A stretch of 64,000 bases of DNA from the NCBI RefSeq assembly GCF_001696455.1, contig NZ_MAUJ01000002.1, positions 124,001 through 188,000 of the forward strand, in the 5' to 3' direction. The notes under the pieces were generated by a model, which saw nothing but the letters and a program-made list of their open reading frames with translations, was not told the DNA's origin and did not search any database. Numbering within the stretch: position 1 is the stretch's first letter; each line of letters opens with the position of its first letter. A program made the translations under genes and the position numbers. This document shows, in pieces, positions 1-9,469 of the stretch. This DNA is from Pseudoalteromonas luteoviolacea (lineage in GTDB: Bacteria > Pseudomonadota > Gammaproteobacteria > Enterobacterales > Alteromonadaceae).

Positions 1-61
1 TGGCTCAAATGTTCGAAAATACTTTGTCTTTTGTGCGAGTAATAACGACTTCAGAAGACGT

Positions 62-3000
62 TTAAATTTCATCGCCATTTAACATTCCATCCAAATCGAA
101 ATCCAATGCGGCTTGCCAGCCCTTACCTGGAATAGTGCAAGTAAAAGTTAAGCTATTCCCTTCCTCTGCACCGATATCTAATAACTGTGCAATCGTCAGG
201 CGACTTTCAAACGCTCGATCACTTCTATAGTTGTTTTGTGCATGGTCAAAAAGGAAACCCCGCGGTTCGTTATCTACAACACCCAATACTATCAGATCAC
301 ATTCAGTCACCTGCCCACCCAAAAGTTTCGATACAAAAGGGGTACTCGCTCGTTGCTCAAAGAGTGAAACTCTTGATTTAACTGCTTCTAATGTATTTTG
401 AGTAACGGTAATTTGTTGGCCAACAATTGGCGCTAGATCATTATCAAACTCCATCATGTAATCAACTAACCCCTGCCGAGTCTTTTCGTCGGGAATACCT
501 ATTGCACCGACATTAAAGTGACAGCCATACCGTTCATCCGCCCCTTCAGGACAACCTTTCTCACCATTGTCAAAAACCCCACCTTTAAGGAAGTTTAGCA
601 GTTGATCCGTCGCACCATCGTGCAAAAAGCCAAAGCCCCGAATTTGGTCTCCTTGGTGTTCTTTAGTATGAGAAGGTAAAAAGCCTTGGCGGTCCGGTAA
701 GCCAAACATACCAACACGTGTATATAAGTTTCTTAATTGCGGAACCTTCAAAATTTGGATTTCTCCTCCATGCGCTATTTCACCACGGCTACCATAGAAC
801 CCTTTCGAAGGATCTACACCATGACAGCCCTCGCAATTTACTCCGTCGACGTTATCACCATTTAATGGCGTATCTTGTGCTGCACCATCAGCGCGTCGCT
901 CGCCATGAAAGAACTGTTCGCCTATATGCGCGGAAGATGATAAGGAGTTGTCCAAATTTCTGATTGGGTTGGGCGGTAGAGCAACTTTAAGCATAAAATC
1001 AGCAAACTTATCCATGTCTTGTTCAAGCTGTTGAACTTCTGCCGTTTTATTATTTGCATCTACTGTTTCAGGAAGTGAGATATCAAGACCCATCAATCCT
1101 TCAAAAGCAACAATGAAATTTTTAAAAGAAGTACGCTCGTCTAAAGTTTGCTTAACATCATTGCCGAAGTAGCCCACAGAGCGATCACCACGCCAATGCA
1201 TATGACCATGATGCTGCATCCCCCTCAGCGTTTGCGTGCCCATTGGCCCCTTCATAGCCGCGAAACTACGTTCATCACCATTGCCATTGATGATCTCTAG
1301 GAGTTGACAGCTTTCATCCTCAGGACCCACTAACAAACACCCTAACTCCGATAAATTTTGAGTAGGAAATGGCTGTGGGTTCTTTTCATTTTTGGCGTCG
1401 GGGTTTCCTAAATTCCAACTTAGATGATCCGTATCACCAAAGATATGGCAACTAGCACAAGAAGACTCTCCATTGGAAGAGGAACGATTTGCATCATAAA
1501 GCATATGCCTTCCTGCCATGTAGTCTTTAGGCTCGAGCGTAGGCATAGTAAGCCGTTGAAGCTCGGCACCAGTTGTTGTGTTGATGTGGACGAGACTGTT
1601 ATCAAATCGTGTGAAGACATATAAGGATTCTTGTTCTTCATGCAGCAAAAGCCCAACAGGCCCACCCGCCACAGACAAGTATTGCGCGCTGGCTGTTTTC
1701 GGATCGAACTCTTCTCCTTTGTTGTCCCAGTATCGATCATTGCTCAATGTGCTTGTTGAGAATATCGCGACTTTATTGGACCCGATGACTGCACTGTATA
1801 TAAGCTTGCCATCTGCGCTCACCGCAAGTTGTAAAGGTGTGGACAAACTATACTGTTTGATTGAAGCGTTACCTTTCAAGTCGTCGTAATCTAGGTGCCT
1901 ATTTAGATGCCTAGGGCGTACATTGCCCGTTGACGGGTTGATAACCGTAATACGGCTTTTGGCAATATTTCCTTGTACGGTTGAGCCTGCAAAATTTCCA
2001 GCCCCTTCGAATCGAGTTGCATTGTTTGCGTCAGTATTGGACACGAACAATTCGCCAGTTTTTGGGCTGACGGCAATGTTAAACAGGGTCGTGCCAACAT
2101 GATTAAAACTAGAAGTCTTCTTATGTGTGTCTGAGCTAATTGCGAAAACATCATGATCTGGCAAACGAAAACGAATGCCGTTAGAGAAGTTGCGCCCTTT
2201 CGTATCTTGCCACTGCCCAGAGCTACGATCATATTGCACAATCATGCTCGTCCAAGGTTGATACTCTCCCTCAGAGTTTACGCCAGGCGCCGTTCTCCCT
2301 CCCGGTAGGTAACCATCGTTCAGCCCATTTGGAGAGCTAACTTCATCTAATACTTTACAAGGCACGGCCCCGTACTCATCGTCCTCAAACCCAGGGCACA
2401 TAACCGCCTCATGAACAGCTGTCGTTTGATTACCTGAGTTCAGTACCGCAGCGTACACGGTTTCTTCATCTAACGAGACAGCAAGCCCTCTTAATGTATC
2501 CCCAAACATTGATGCAATTTCTACGGGCTTTCCACCTATATTTTTGCCCAAATTCTCTGTGTCGAATATCCATATATCCGCGCGCCCTACCCCTGAGGTA
2601 TGTAATTTAGGGTCTCCAGCTCCTTTAACATTTTCCAAAGCTGGGGCAAACCTTTGCTGGCCTCGATGCGCGGTTGTGATAAATGCCTTATTCTTAGCAA
2701 AAACAATATCTCTTGGCTCATCCCCAACCAATAACGTACGAACAACCCGCGCTGGTGAACGCGACAAATCGACGATACTCACTGAATCAGATAAGTGATT
2801 AACAACCCATGCTTGGTTATTTTTTATCGCGACAGAGACTGGCTCTAATCCGACATGTACGCTTTGCAAAAAGGAAACTTCACCGCCATTTCCAATAGAA
2901 TATATCTCAAGGGTATTGTTGGACGTATTCGTTAGAAGTAATCGCTTGCCATCTACTGTTTTCGCTAACGGCCTTACTGGCGCAGACTCAAAGCCGATAT

Positions 3001-3196
3001 AGTCAGATTTAGCGTCAGGAGGGGCGACTTTCACTGGTATTGCCGGTGCTACTGGCGTTTCTGGCACAGTAGGTGTTACTGGGGTCTTAGACTCAGGGTT
3101 GGCTGCTTCACCACTACCGCCACACCCGGTCAAAAGCATCAGATATAGAATACTAATGAGTTTCTTGTTCTTAATTCTATCCACTTTAACTTCCAT
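62..3196 (-). CDS. Lipoprotein with beta-propeller and two-haem cytochrome c domain
   Basis: A 1044-residue exported protein. The N-terminus has a hydrophobic stretch ending in a lipobox (LLTGC near residue 25), so it is probably lipid-anchored. A Pro/Thr/Val-rich linker follows. The region of about residues 70-560 shows YVTN/YNCE-like beta-propeller repeats (for example a VSIVDLSRSP strand). The C-terminal half carries two CxxCH haem sites, CASCH at residue 580 and CEGCH at residue 788, as in di-haem cytochrome c peroxidase/MauG-like proteins. The end (DFDLDGMLNGDE) resembles an EF-hand-like calcium loop. The substrate is unknown; periplasmic redox chemistry is inferred from the haem sites. 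It is a single-gene unit with a strong promoter-operator just upstream. The ATG at 3196 has only a weak ribosome binding site, so the exact start is uncertain by a few codons. Confidence 0.85.
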   Translation of the reverse strand: MEVKVDRIKNKKLISILYLMLLTGCGGSGEAANPESKTPVTPTVPETPVAPAIPVKVAPPDAKSDYIGFESAPVRPLAKTVDGKRLLLTNTSNNTLEIYSIGNGGEVSFLQSVHVGLEPVSVAIKNNQAWVVNHLSDSVSIVDLSRSPARVVRTLLVGDEPRDIVFAKNKAFITTAHRGQQRFAPALENVKGAGDPKLHTSGVGRADIWIFDTENLGKNIGGKPVEIASMFGDTLRGLAVSLDEETVYAAVLNSGNQTTAVHEAVMCPGFEDDEYGAVPCKVLDEVSSPNGLNDGYLPGGRTAPGVNSEGEYQPWTSMIVQYDRSSGQWQDTKGRNFSNGIRFRLPDHDVFAISSDTHKKTSSFNHVGTTLFNIAVSPKTGELFVSNTDANNATRFEGAGNFAGSTVQGNIAKSRITVINPSTGNVRPRHLNRHLDYDDLKGNASIKQYSLSTPLQLAVSADGKLIYSAVIGSNKVAIFSTSTLSNDRYWDNKGEEFDPKTASAQYLSVAGGPVGLLLHEEQESLYVFTRFDNSLVHINTTTGAELQRLTMPTLEPKDYMAGRHMLYDANRSSSNGESSCASCHIFGDTDHLSWNLGNPDAKNEKNPQPFPTQNLSELGCLLVGPEDESCQLLEIINGNGDERSFAAMKGPMGTQTLRGMQHHGHMHWRGDRSVGYFGNDVKQTLDERTSFKNFIVAFEGLMGLDISLPETVDANNKTAEVQQLEQDMDKFADFMLKVALPPNPIRNLDNSLSSSAHIGEQFFHGERRADGAAQDTPLNGDNVDGVNCEGCHGVDPSKGFYGSRGEIAHGGEIQILKVPQLRNLYTRVGMFGLPDRQGFLPSHTKEHQGDQIRGFGFLHDGATDQLLNFLKGGVFDNGEKGCPEGADERYGCHFNVGAIGIPDEKTRQGLVDYMMEFDNDLAPIVGQQITVTQNTLEAVKSRVSLFEQRASTPFVSKLLGGQVTECDLIVLGVVDNEPRGFLFDHAQNNYRSDRAFESRLTIAQLLDIGAEEGNSLTFTCTIPGKGWQAALDFDLDGMLNGDEI

Positions 3197-3207
3197 ACAT
3201 TTTCACA

Positions 3208-3249
3208 TTGACAATTTACAGATTAGATCAGCGCACAATAAATTGTCAA
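3208..3249 (-). promoter_or_regulatory. Promoter with inverted-repeat operator for the cytochrome/propeller gene
   Basis: On the minus strand a perfect -35 (TTGACA, 3249-3244) is followed after 18 bp by TAATCT (3225-3220). The -35 lies in an 11-mer, TTGACAATTTA. The same 11-mer occurs inverted at 3208-3218, over the expected transcription start. Two facing copies of one 11-mer around a promoter, 12 bp from the start codon, suggest a repressor operator. The regulator is not recognised. Confidence 0.6.
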
Positions 3250-3404
3250 TATGGAAATATATTGGATGGAGCGCTTTTCGGAGCGCGATGATTTAAGAGT
3301 GTTTTGTATAAGATATGCTGAAATTTACTATGACCACATTGCCAAAGAGCAATGATAAAAGGTGATGAGTGCCTTCTAGCAAATTGGGGGACAGAATATC
3401 ACAC

Positions 3405-3431
3405 AATAAATTGTCTAATTGACAATTTATT
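3405..3431. promoter_or_regulatory. Palindrome of the same 11-mer operator family
   Basis: Perfect inverted repeat with 11-bp arms (AATAAATTGTC / GACAATTTATT) and a 5-base centre (TAATT). It contains a third exact copy of TTGACAATTTA (3419-3429) plus a partial one. It lies about 200 bp upstream of the cytochrome/propeller gene and could be an auxiliary operator. A plus-strand TTGACA with TGTTTA 17 bp downstream is also present, but no gene follows it closely. Confidence 0.45.
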
Positions 3432-4206
3432 TTATAGATCATGTTTAGTGTCACAGATTATTCAGCGTGACTGTGTCATTGATAAGTTATTTAGCTGCGC
3501 TCAATGTTACTCACTTAGAATATCTAGGCAGTTTAACAACCAGTTGTTGTCGCTTTAGGCCATTTCATATGCAAACATGACGGTGTTATTAAGCATGAAA
3601 ACTTACTTAAAACTATATTGGTGCTTTGCAATCTTGATAGATCAGTGATCCTCAATTAGCTGACTAATATGACTAAAATCTCATTATTTATTAATTTGAA
3701 TTAATGGGTGGTTATTTATAATAAGCACACTCTTAAGATAACTTTTAATATAAGTACTAAAATACGCTTTAAAATTTTACAACAACTTTATAGCTATCAG
3801 TTAAAATGAAATCGAATTAAAACTGTATACTTTTTATTACAAAAAGCATTTCGTACCTGTTTTAGTTCTAAACATTGGCCGGAAATATAGCGTATTTAAA
3901 CGCTGCTAAGCTGTGCCTCAAAGGATCTATATTAGAAATATTTCCTATATCAGGTAAGGTAATGAAAGCGTGATACCCATGTTTTCTCCTTTTAGCTCAC
4001 GCCTTATAACTTGGGTAAAACGACAACATAACGGCATGTTGAGTCATATATAGTTCCTTTACCCCCGCTCATATATAAATATGTACAAACGTAAAAAAGT
4101 AAATAAATTGTAACATAAAGTGGGTATTTTTTTGCTCATTTGATTGTTATACATAGAGTCAGTTATGTGGAAGTTCGTTTATTCAATAAAAAATAAGGAG
4201 TTAGTT
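3432..4206. other. Long AT-rich intergenic region
   Basis: About 775 bp with no convincing gene. It holds an AT-rich stretch at 3650-3850, short hairpins (AGCG...CGCT near 3890) and a GCGTGA...TCACGC pair near 3970-4005 with TACCCA/TGGGTA nested close by. The last 60 bp should contain the promoter of the small secreted protein. No transcription signal was clear enough to mark. Confidence 0.4.
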
Positions 4207-4632
4207 ATGAAGAATACACTTTTAGCAAGTACGCTCTTAGTTGGCATGATGAGCTTCGGTGCGTTAGCGTCCGAGCAAACTACACAATCTACAGATGGAG
4301 TACTCAAGTACTCTTACAATTTTGTCTATTTAAAATGTGAATCCACGTCTTGCAATGGACTTATCACACGCTGGTATCCCATGAAAGTTTACTATAAGTC
4401 TATCCCTGGTATCCCACCTTACTCGGAAGCAAGACTTTACTGGAATCAGAATGTGCCAGCAGATATTCCCGCAGGAAAAAGAATTGCTCACACGATAGGA
4501 GCTGAATGTCCAGATGGTTCTAAAATGACTGCTAAGTGGTTCTTAGATAGCAAATTCAAACCAGTCTCTGCTTTAGCGACTGATTGTAGTGGTATTGAAC
4601 ATACTTACAGCGTGCATGAGTTTCATTTTTAA
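4207..4632 (+). CDS. Small secreted protein, unknown function
   Basis: A 141-residue protein starting at the ATG preceded 6 bp upstream by AAGGAG. An upstream in-frame ATG (4144) would put non-signal sequence in front and has no such site. Residues 1-22 form a clean signal peptide (hydrophobic core LLASTLLVGMMSFG, cleavage after ALA). The mature part has four cysteines (two in CESTSC, then AEC and TDC), which suggests two disulphides in the periplasm or outside the cell. It is rich in Tyr, Trp and Ser. I do not recognise the family. Monocistronic, with a terminator right after it. Confidence 0.75.
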   Translation: MKNTLLASTLLVGMMSFGALASEQTTQSTDGVLKYSYNFVYLKCESTSCNGLITRWYPMKVYYKSIPGIPPYSEARLYWNQNVPADIPAGKRIAHTIGAECPDGSKMTAKWFLDSKFKPVSALATDCSGIEHTYSVHEFHF

Positions 4633-4655
4633 CCACACACGCCAGCTCTAAAAAA

Positions 4656-4680
4656 GCGCCTAGTTTTCGCAACTAGGCGT
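4656..4680. terminator. Bidirectional terminator between convergent genes
   Basis: Nine-bp stem CGCCTAGTT/AACTAGGCG (4657-4665 and 4671-4679) with loop TTCGC. A run of A on the left gives a U-tract for minus-strand transcripts, so it mainly ends asd. It may also stop the small secreted protein gene. Confidence 0.75.
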
Positions 4681-4686
4681 ATTCTA

Positions 4687-5796
4687 TCAACCAGTGATAA
4701 TACGGAGCATTCTGCGTAAAGGCTCTGCAGCTCCCCATAACAGCTGATCACCAACGGTGAACGCACTGATATATTTATCACCCATCGAAAGCTTTCTGAT
4801 CCTGCCGATAGGGATATGTAAAGAACCTGTCACGTTAACTGGTGATAACTCCTGCTCTGTAATGGATCTTTCATTAGGGATGACTTTAACCCATTCATTG
4901 TGATCATCAAGTATCTTCTCAATATCGCTGATCTCTACGTTTTCACGAAGTTTTATCGTCAAAGCTTGAGAGTGACAGCGCATTGCTCCGACCCTTACAC
5001 AAAGTCCATCCACTGGTATTGGCTGCTTTACAGAGCCTAGGATTTTGTTTGCCTCGACCTCAGCTTTCCACTCTTCTTTACTTTGGCCAGATTCCATTGG
5101 AACATCAATCCATGGGACCAAGCTCCCAGCAAGCGGCACACCAAATTGATCTTTGGGCAATGAATCGGACTTGAGTTTGTCAGCAACTAACTTGTCAATT
5201 TCAAGGATAGCTGAAGACGGGCTCTCCAATTGAGATTTAACACTCTCATGAATGTCGCCCATTTGTGAAATCAGCTCTCTCATGTTGCGCGCTCCAGCAC
5301 CTGAAGCAGCTTGATATGTCATTGGGCTTATCCATTCGATTAAGTCTTTTTCAAACAAACCGCCCAAGGCCAACAACATCAAAGAAACGGTGCAGTTTCC
5401 ACCCACAAAAGTTTTAACGCCTTGCTCTAGCCCTTGCTGAATCACATCGTTATTGACTGGATCTAAAACAATAATACTATCAGCGGACATCCGAAGCGCT
5501 GAAGCGGCATCAATCCAATATCCTTCCCATCCAGCATCACGCAATGGCTGATACACTTCCTTTGTATAATCTCCCCCTTGACAGGACACGATGATGTCCA
5601 TTTTTTGTAAAGAAGGAATGTCAAAGGCATTATTGAGTGGTTTAGCCTCGCCACCGTACGTAGGGCCAGGTTGCCCAGCCTGTGACGTCGTGAAGAAGTG
5701 CGCACTAAGATGAGAGAAATCACCTTCAGCTACCATACGCTCCATTAGAACAGAGCCAACCATGCCGCGCCAGCCAATAAATCCAACATTATTCAT
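4687..5796 (-). CDS. asd: Aspartate-semialdehyde dehydrogenase
   Basis: Converts L-aspartyl-4-phosphate to aspartate semialdehyde with NADPH, the branch point to lysine/diaminopimelate, threonine and methionine. The 369-residue length matches the Gram-negative Asd. The N-terminal nucleotide-binding motif is [12 protein letters not shown], and the catalytic cysteine is C135 in GGNCTVS, the same position as in E. coli. The region around [12 protein letters not shown] is the conserved substrate-binding area. It stands alone, with AAGGG upstream of the ATG. Two tandem MetJ boxes lie 43-58 bp upstream, so expression is likely repressed by MetJ with S-adenosylmethionine. Confidence 0.97.
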   Translation of the reverse strand: MNNVGFIGWRGMVGSVLMERMVAEGDFSHLSAHFFTTSQAGQPGPTYGGEAKPLNNAFDIPSLQKMDIIVSCQGGDYTKEVYQPLRDAGWEGYWIDAASALRMSADSIIVLDPVNNDVIQQGLEQGVKTFVGGNCTVSLMLLALGGLFEKDLIEWISPMTYQAASGAGARNMRELISQMGDIHESVKSQLESPSSAILEIDKLVADKLKSDSLPKDQFGVPLAGSLVPWIDVPMESGQSKEEWKAEVEANKILGSVKQPIPVDGLCVRVGAMRCHSQALTIKLRENVEISDIEKILDDHNEWVKVIPNERSITEQELSPVNVTGSLHIPIGRIRKLSMGDKYISAFTVGDQLLWGAAEPLRRMLRIITG

Positions 5797-5838
5797 TACA
5801 TTACCCTTATTTTGTTTAAATTTCTCATTGCGTGAGGG

Positions 5839-5854
5839 GTACGTCTAGACGTCT
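5839..5854 (-). promoter_or_regulatory. Tandem MetJ boxes upstream of asd
   Basis: Two adjoining 8-mers, GTACGTCT and AGACGTCT (5847-5854). The second is a perfect match to the MetJ met-box consensus AGACGTCT and the first matches 6 of 8. MetJ binds such tandem boxes as paired dimers. The position in the leader or promoter region of asd fits repression. Confidence 0.7.
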
Positions 5855-6207
5855 AAAGTAGCAAAATAATTCCACCAGCTCTAGTACTTTCTTTTGCGAA
5901 TTTTAAATCTATGAGTTACGTGTGGATCTATGTATTGAGAAGAACGCGACAGAGTCCGTTTTGACCATTGTTTTAACTTGATGATAGGCGCGTAAAACGC
6001 CCAAATTCTGGGTTCCGGCGATGAACTGAGTATTTTGAATGAAACGTTGAAGTCTGAAGATGAAGGACTTATCAGGCAAAAGTTAATCTTGTGCTCGTAA
6101 AGGCGTTTAATTCTTATAAAAACACAATGGCATTACTTTGACACGATCATACTGTCTCTTTTTATGGAGATATAACTTTGCGCTGAAGCTGTTATTTCAA
6201 AGAGCAA

Positions 6208-6366
6208 TTAAAAAACCCCGCAATTAGCGGGGTTTGGATACAACATGTAAAGGTTGCGTCCGAGCTCAATGCTGCGCATCAAACTAGAACTCTGTGCAGA
6301 AGAGATGTTTAAATAGTGTTAACACCTATTCTAAAATCGGTAAGGATATGCGATAACCCTTTTGTG
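6208..6366 (-). ncRNA. Candidate small RNA of about 160 nt
   Basis: A gene-free stretch with a complete minus-strand transcription unit: a sigma-70-type promoter (6373-6401), a predicted start near 6366 and a strong intrinsic terminator (6210-6235) with six U. The start is inferred by spacing from the -10. The only ORF of note inside (23 codons from an ATG near 6267) lacks a ribosome binding site and runs into the terminator, so a non-coding RNA is more likely. I do not recognise the family. It lies between asd and the TonB-receptor gene, whose own terminator is upstream at 6624-6648, so it is not their read-through. Confidence 0.5.
6210..6235 (-). terminator. Intrinsic terminator of the candidate small RNA
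   Basis: Stem AAACCCCGC/GCGGGGTTT (6213-6221 and 6227-6235), loop of 5, followed on the minus strand by a run of six U. The plus strand has only a short U run after it, so the orientation is minus. Confidence 0.75.
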
Positions 6367-6372
6367 TTAGCT

Positions 6373-6401
6373 ATTATGAGTCACTTTAATACTATTTTCA
6401 A
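6373..6401 (-). promoter_or_regulatory. Promoter of the candidate small RNA
   Basis: Minus-strand -35 TTGAAA (6401-6396) and -10 CATAAT (6378-6373), each 5 of 6 to consensus, separated by exactly 17 bp. Confidence 0.55.
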
Positions 6402-6623
6402 GTAAAATTCTTTCATAAAATTGATCTAGGTTATAAAAAAAATCTAAATTTAATATATGTTTACGCTTACGTAAATGTCATATTTTTCACGTGAAAGTCT
6501 TTCTATTTATTAGATTTTATTTTTACCTTTTTTAATGACGAGAAAAAACCCTATATATTTATAGAATTTTTAAATGAGTATATTAAACACAATTGTGAAT
6601 AATTAATTAATAATACCAATTAA

Positions 6624-6648
6624 ATAAAAAAGCCGCTATAAAGCGGCC
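6624..6648 (-). terminator. Terminator of the TonB receptor unit
   Basis: GCCGCT/AGCGGC stem (6632-6637 and 6642-6647) with loop ATAA. A U-rich tract follows on the minus strand. It lies 26 bp after the stop codon of the receptor gene. Confidence 0.75.
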
Positions 6649-6673
6649 TTTTGTTAGCTGATATATTCAACAA

Positions 6674-9388
6674 TTAGAATTCTATTGCAAAGTCTAGGCT
6701 AACCTGTTGCGCAGTCTCTTTTTGACGAATCAGCACATCGTTTTGCTCAACTTCAAAATCTTGATCTAGCAGATTTTTCACTTTGAATGTAACTGTTGTG
6801 CTAAACGTTGGGTAGTAGCTGTATACCAAATCCAGTGAGTTGATAGGTTGCTCGTAAGCATCATCAAACCCATTAACACCCGCAGCTAGGATACGATCAC
6901 CAAAGACATTGTAGATAACAGACGCTTGGTGGTTCCCATCATGAGAATCGTAGTTTAACTGCAAGTTAGCAACGTATTCAGAATGACCTGTCATGCGGCG
7001 CTTAAGGTTTGTTAAATCACCACGTGCACTCTCCAAAATCTCAACCTCTGAATCACTCAAAGTTAAGTTACCAGATGTGAAAAACGCACCGCCTAGGAAA
7101 TCTGACGATAGCTCAACAAGCCATTCGGCTTCTATACCGTATACGTATGCAGAGTCAGCGTTTTCAAATTCCAGAGTGAATCGGCCATCACGTTCATTAA
7201 GCTGCGCTTCAATCGGCTTATCGATGTCCTTATAGAAAGCACCAACCGAGAAGTTATCACCGCTTTCAAAGTAGAACTCAACACGTACATCAAAATTATC
7301 TAGGTTACTAGAAACAAGCGTTGGGTTACCCAGTGTTCTGTAGTCTGTTAACGGATCTTGATACTGAACAGGTGTCAATTCACGAAGGTCAGGTCTTACG
7401 ATAGTTTGACCCCAACCAGCACGCACCTGATAAGTTGGTTGACTGTAAGTCATCGACAATGAACCAAATGTATCATCTTGCATCACAGTTGCTTTTTGAA
7501 TTTCTTCAGCGCTGAGCGATTCTTGTAGTAGCGCAGGATCAAACACTGAACGAGAGTAAGCAAGCGCGACTTGTCTGAAATCTTCGTATCTCACACCACC
7601 TGATACGCGCCAATCATTCGCAAATACGTAATCAAAGCTACCGTAGTATGCATCGATTTTCTGTGCTGCGATATAGTCATCTGCATTCGGCTCTTGGAAC
7701 TGAATTTCGACCTCAGTGCTATCTACGCGAGAGTCGTCTCTGAAATAGCTACCAATACCTAATGCTTCATCTCGATTCGTAGCAAGCGTTAGCTCTTCTG
7801 TAGGACCAAAGCGATATTTGAAGAAGTCAGTACGGTACTCACGTGTTTTATCAACAAAGTAACCACCCCCTTTCAATTCAACTTCAGATGAATCAAAGTA
7901 GAACGCTTTTGACAAATTCCAACCGAAGTTTTCGACTTGGTCTTCCATATCAACAAAGCGATATAGGAATGGATCACCACCAAGTGCACCACTTGTGTAA
8001 GTGTCTGTATACACACCATCCGTATAGCGGTCACGCGCCGTGATCTCTAATTCACTCGGGATATTTGTAGTTGCCGTTGAGTCAGTGTAGTGCCAGTCAA
8101 AACCCACACCTTTAATGAAATCATACTCTATATTGTGAGTACCACGGAGCTGTATCACTTCAAGCTCACGCTCTTCAAACGAGGTGAAGTTTTTACGTAT
8201 AATTTCTCCACTTGCAATACTCAAAGACTTAGAAGGTTCTTGGTAAAGCGAAATAGACGCTTCATCCTCTGTGTCTTTCAGCTTCATATAGCTTGCATTT
8301 AAATCATGGCCATCTAGTTTATAGCCAAGATTAAATGAAGTATTGAGCTTCACGTTTTTCTTTGTCGACTCTTTGTCATTTCTTGATGAGTAACATTCGA
8401 GGTCAGATTTAGCACAGTCTTCCGCCTTAGCTTCTGTTGAAGCTAGTACCGCAGTGTAGCCTTTACTATGAGTCCATTCGTGATCATACGCGGCTGAGAA
8501 TAAAAAGCCTAACGAGCCACCGAACCCAAATACGTCGTCAAAACGATCACCATATACCAGCTTACCGCCAACATCCGGATCTAAGCTCTTCTCGACCATA
8601 CCAAAGTCGCGATGCAAGGATTTAGTCAACGTCTTGTTGATCGCAATGGCTTCAGCTTGAGAAACGTCAGTCCCACGCTCTTTAGATTCAACATCACGAA
8701 TATTCAGCACAGAAATATCAGAAATACCATTCACGTAGCGATTAAGAGCATCGGTCATTGCTCTAGGCATTGCCCTTAGACCGTCATCTTCACCTACCCA
8801 GTCATCATCACTGCCATTGTAAACAAAACCTGTATCGTTGGTATTTTTATGTGCAACACCTACTTCGATCTTAATTACACGGTCGTTTGGAATACTTTTT
8901 GTTCTGATATTAACATCACCGCCGCCAAATGCCGCTGGCATGTCAGGAGAGTATGCCTTTTGCACAGCCAGTGATTCGATAATACTTGAAGGAAAGATAT
9001 CCAGAGGTATAACGTTACGCGTAAGATCAGGGCTAGGCACCTGAGCACCATTTAAGCGCACGCTTGAATATCGCTCACCTAGGCCTCGAACATAAATAAA
9101 CTTATCATTTACCAAGCTTAAGCCTGTTACACGACGCAATGCAGAAGCAGCATCGCTATCACCAGTTCTAGAAATTTGCTCTGAACCCATGATATCAGCA
9201 ACAAAAGCTTGATTCTTACGCTCTTCGATAACCGCGCTTGCACTTCCTTTTAAACGGCTACCAACAGCAACGACTTCTTCAATTTCTTGAGCAGTCTCCT
9301 CTGCCATTACACTTGCAGACAAAGGGCTCAAAAGAGAAAGCAAAGAAATAGTTATCAAATTTGTTTTGAACACTTTGATTGGTTTCAT
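6674..9388 (-). CDS. TonB-dependent outer-membrane receptor
   Basis: A 904-residue outer-membrane transporter. Signal peptide cleaved near residue 29 (SVMA/EE), followed by a TonB box (EEVVAVGSR, 37-45). The plug domain, about residues 50-170, contains GLSLVNDKFIYVRGLGERY and LNGAQVPSPD. The rest is a beta-barrel rich in aromatic strands, ending in a terminal Phe (SLDFAIEF), typical for barrel assembly. It follows the beta-helix lipoprotein gene by 81 bp and probably shares its transcript. That unit starts at a PhoB-like box, and the neighbouring unit encodes a dedicated TonB complex. The ligand is not evident; phosphate or a phosphorylated compound is inferred from the regulation alone. Confidence 0.9.
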   Translation of the reverse strand: MKPIKVFKTNLITISLLSLLSPLSASVMAEETAQEIEEVVAVGSRLKGSASAVIEERKNQAFVADIMGSEQISRTGDSDAASALRRVTGLSLVNDKFIYVRGLGERYSSVRLNGAQVPSPDLTRNVIPLDIFPSSIIESLAVQKAYSPDMPAAFGGGDVNIRTKSIPNDRVIKIEVGVAHKNTNDTGFVYNGSDDDWVGEDDGLRAMPRAMTDALNRYVNGISDISVLNIRDVESKERGTDVSQAEAIAINKTLTKSLHRDFGMVEKSLDPDVGGKLVYGDRFDDVFGFGGSLGFLFSAAYDHEWTHSKGYTAVLASTEAKAEDCAKSDLECYSSRNDKESTKKNVKLNTSFNLGYKLDGHDLNASYMKLKDTEDEASISLYQEPSKSLSIASGEIIRKNFTSFEERELEVIQLRGTHNIEYDFIKGVGFDWHYTDSTATTNIPSELEITARDRYTDGVYTDTYTSGALGGDPFLYRFVDMEDQVENFGWNLSKAFYFDSSEVELKGGGYFVDKTREYRTDFFKYRFGPTEELTLATNRDEALGIGSYFRDDSRVDSTEVEIQFQEPNADDYIAAQKIDAYYGSFDYVFANDWRVSGGVRYEDFRQVALAYSRSVFDPALLQESLSAEEIQKATVMQDDTFGSLSMTYSQPTYQVRAGWGQTIVRPDLRELTPVQYQDPLTDYRTLGNPTLVSSNLDNFDVRVEFYFESGDNFSVGAFYKDIDKPIEAQLNERDGRFTLEFENADSAYVYGIEAEWLVELSSDFLGGAFFTSGNLTLSDSEVEILESARGDLTNLKRRMTGHSEYVANLQLNYDSHDGNHQASVIYNVFGDRILAAGVNGFDDAYEQPINSLDLVYSYYPTFSTTVTFKVKNLLDQDFEVEQNDVLIRQKETAQQVSLDFAIEF

Positions 9389-9420
9389 TTGTAATTCCTC
9401 TAAACCAAATATTTATTCAC

Positions 9421-9444
9421 AAAGGGCGCTTTAAAGCGCCCTTT
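9421..9444 (-). terminator. Hairpin between lipoprotein and receptor genes
   Basis: A 24-bp perfect palindrome (AAAGGGCGCTTT and its complement) just after the lipoprotein gene. It has no long U-tract on the minus strand, so it is more likely a partial terminator or transcript-stabilising hairpin that lowers receptor expression relative to the lipoprotein. Confidence 0.5.
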
Positions 9445-9469
9445 AACTGTTTTTTAGATATGGCTTAGA

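Noticed and set aside
3352-3558. A 68-codon open frame on the plus strand
   Set aside because: It starts inside the spacer by chance, contains the palindromic operator, has no ribosome binding site and no protein-like pattern.
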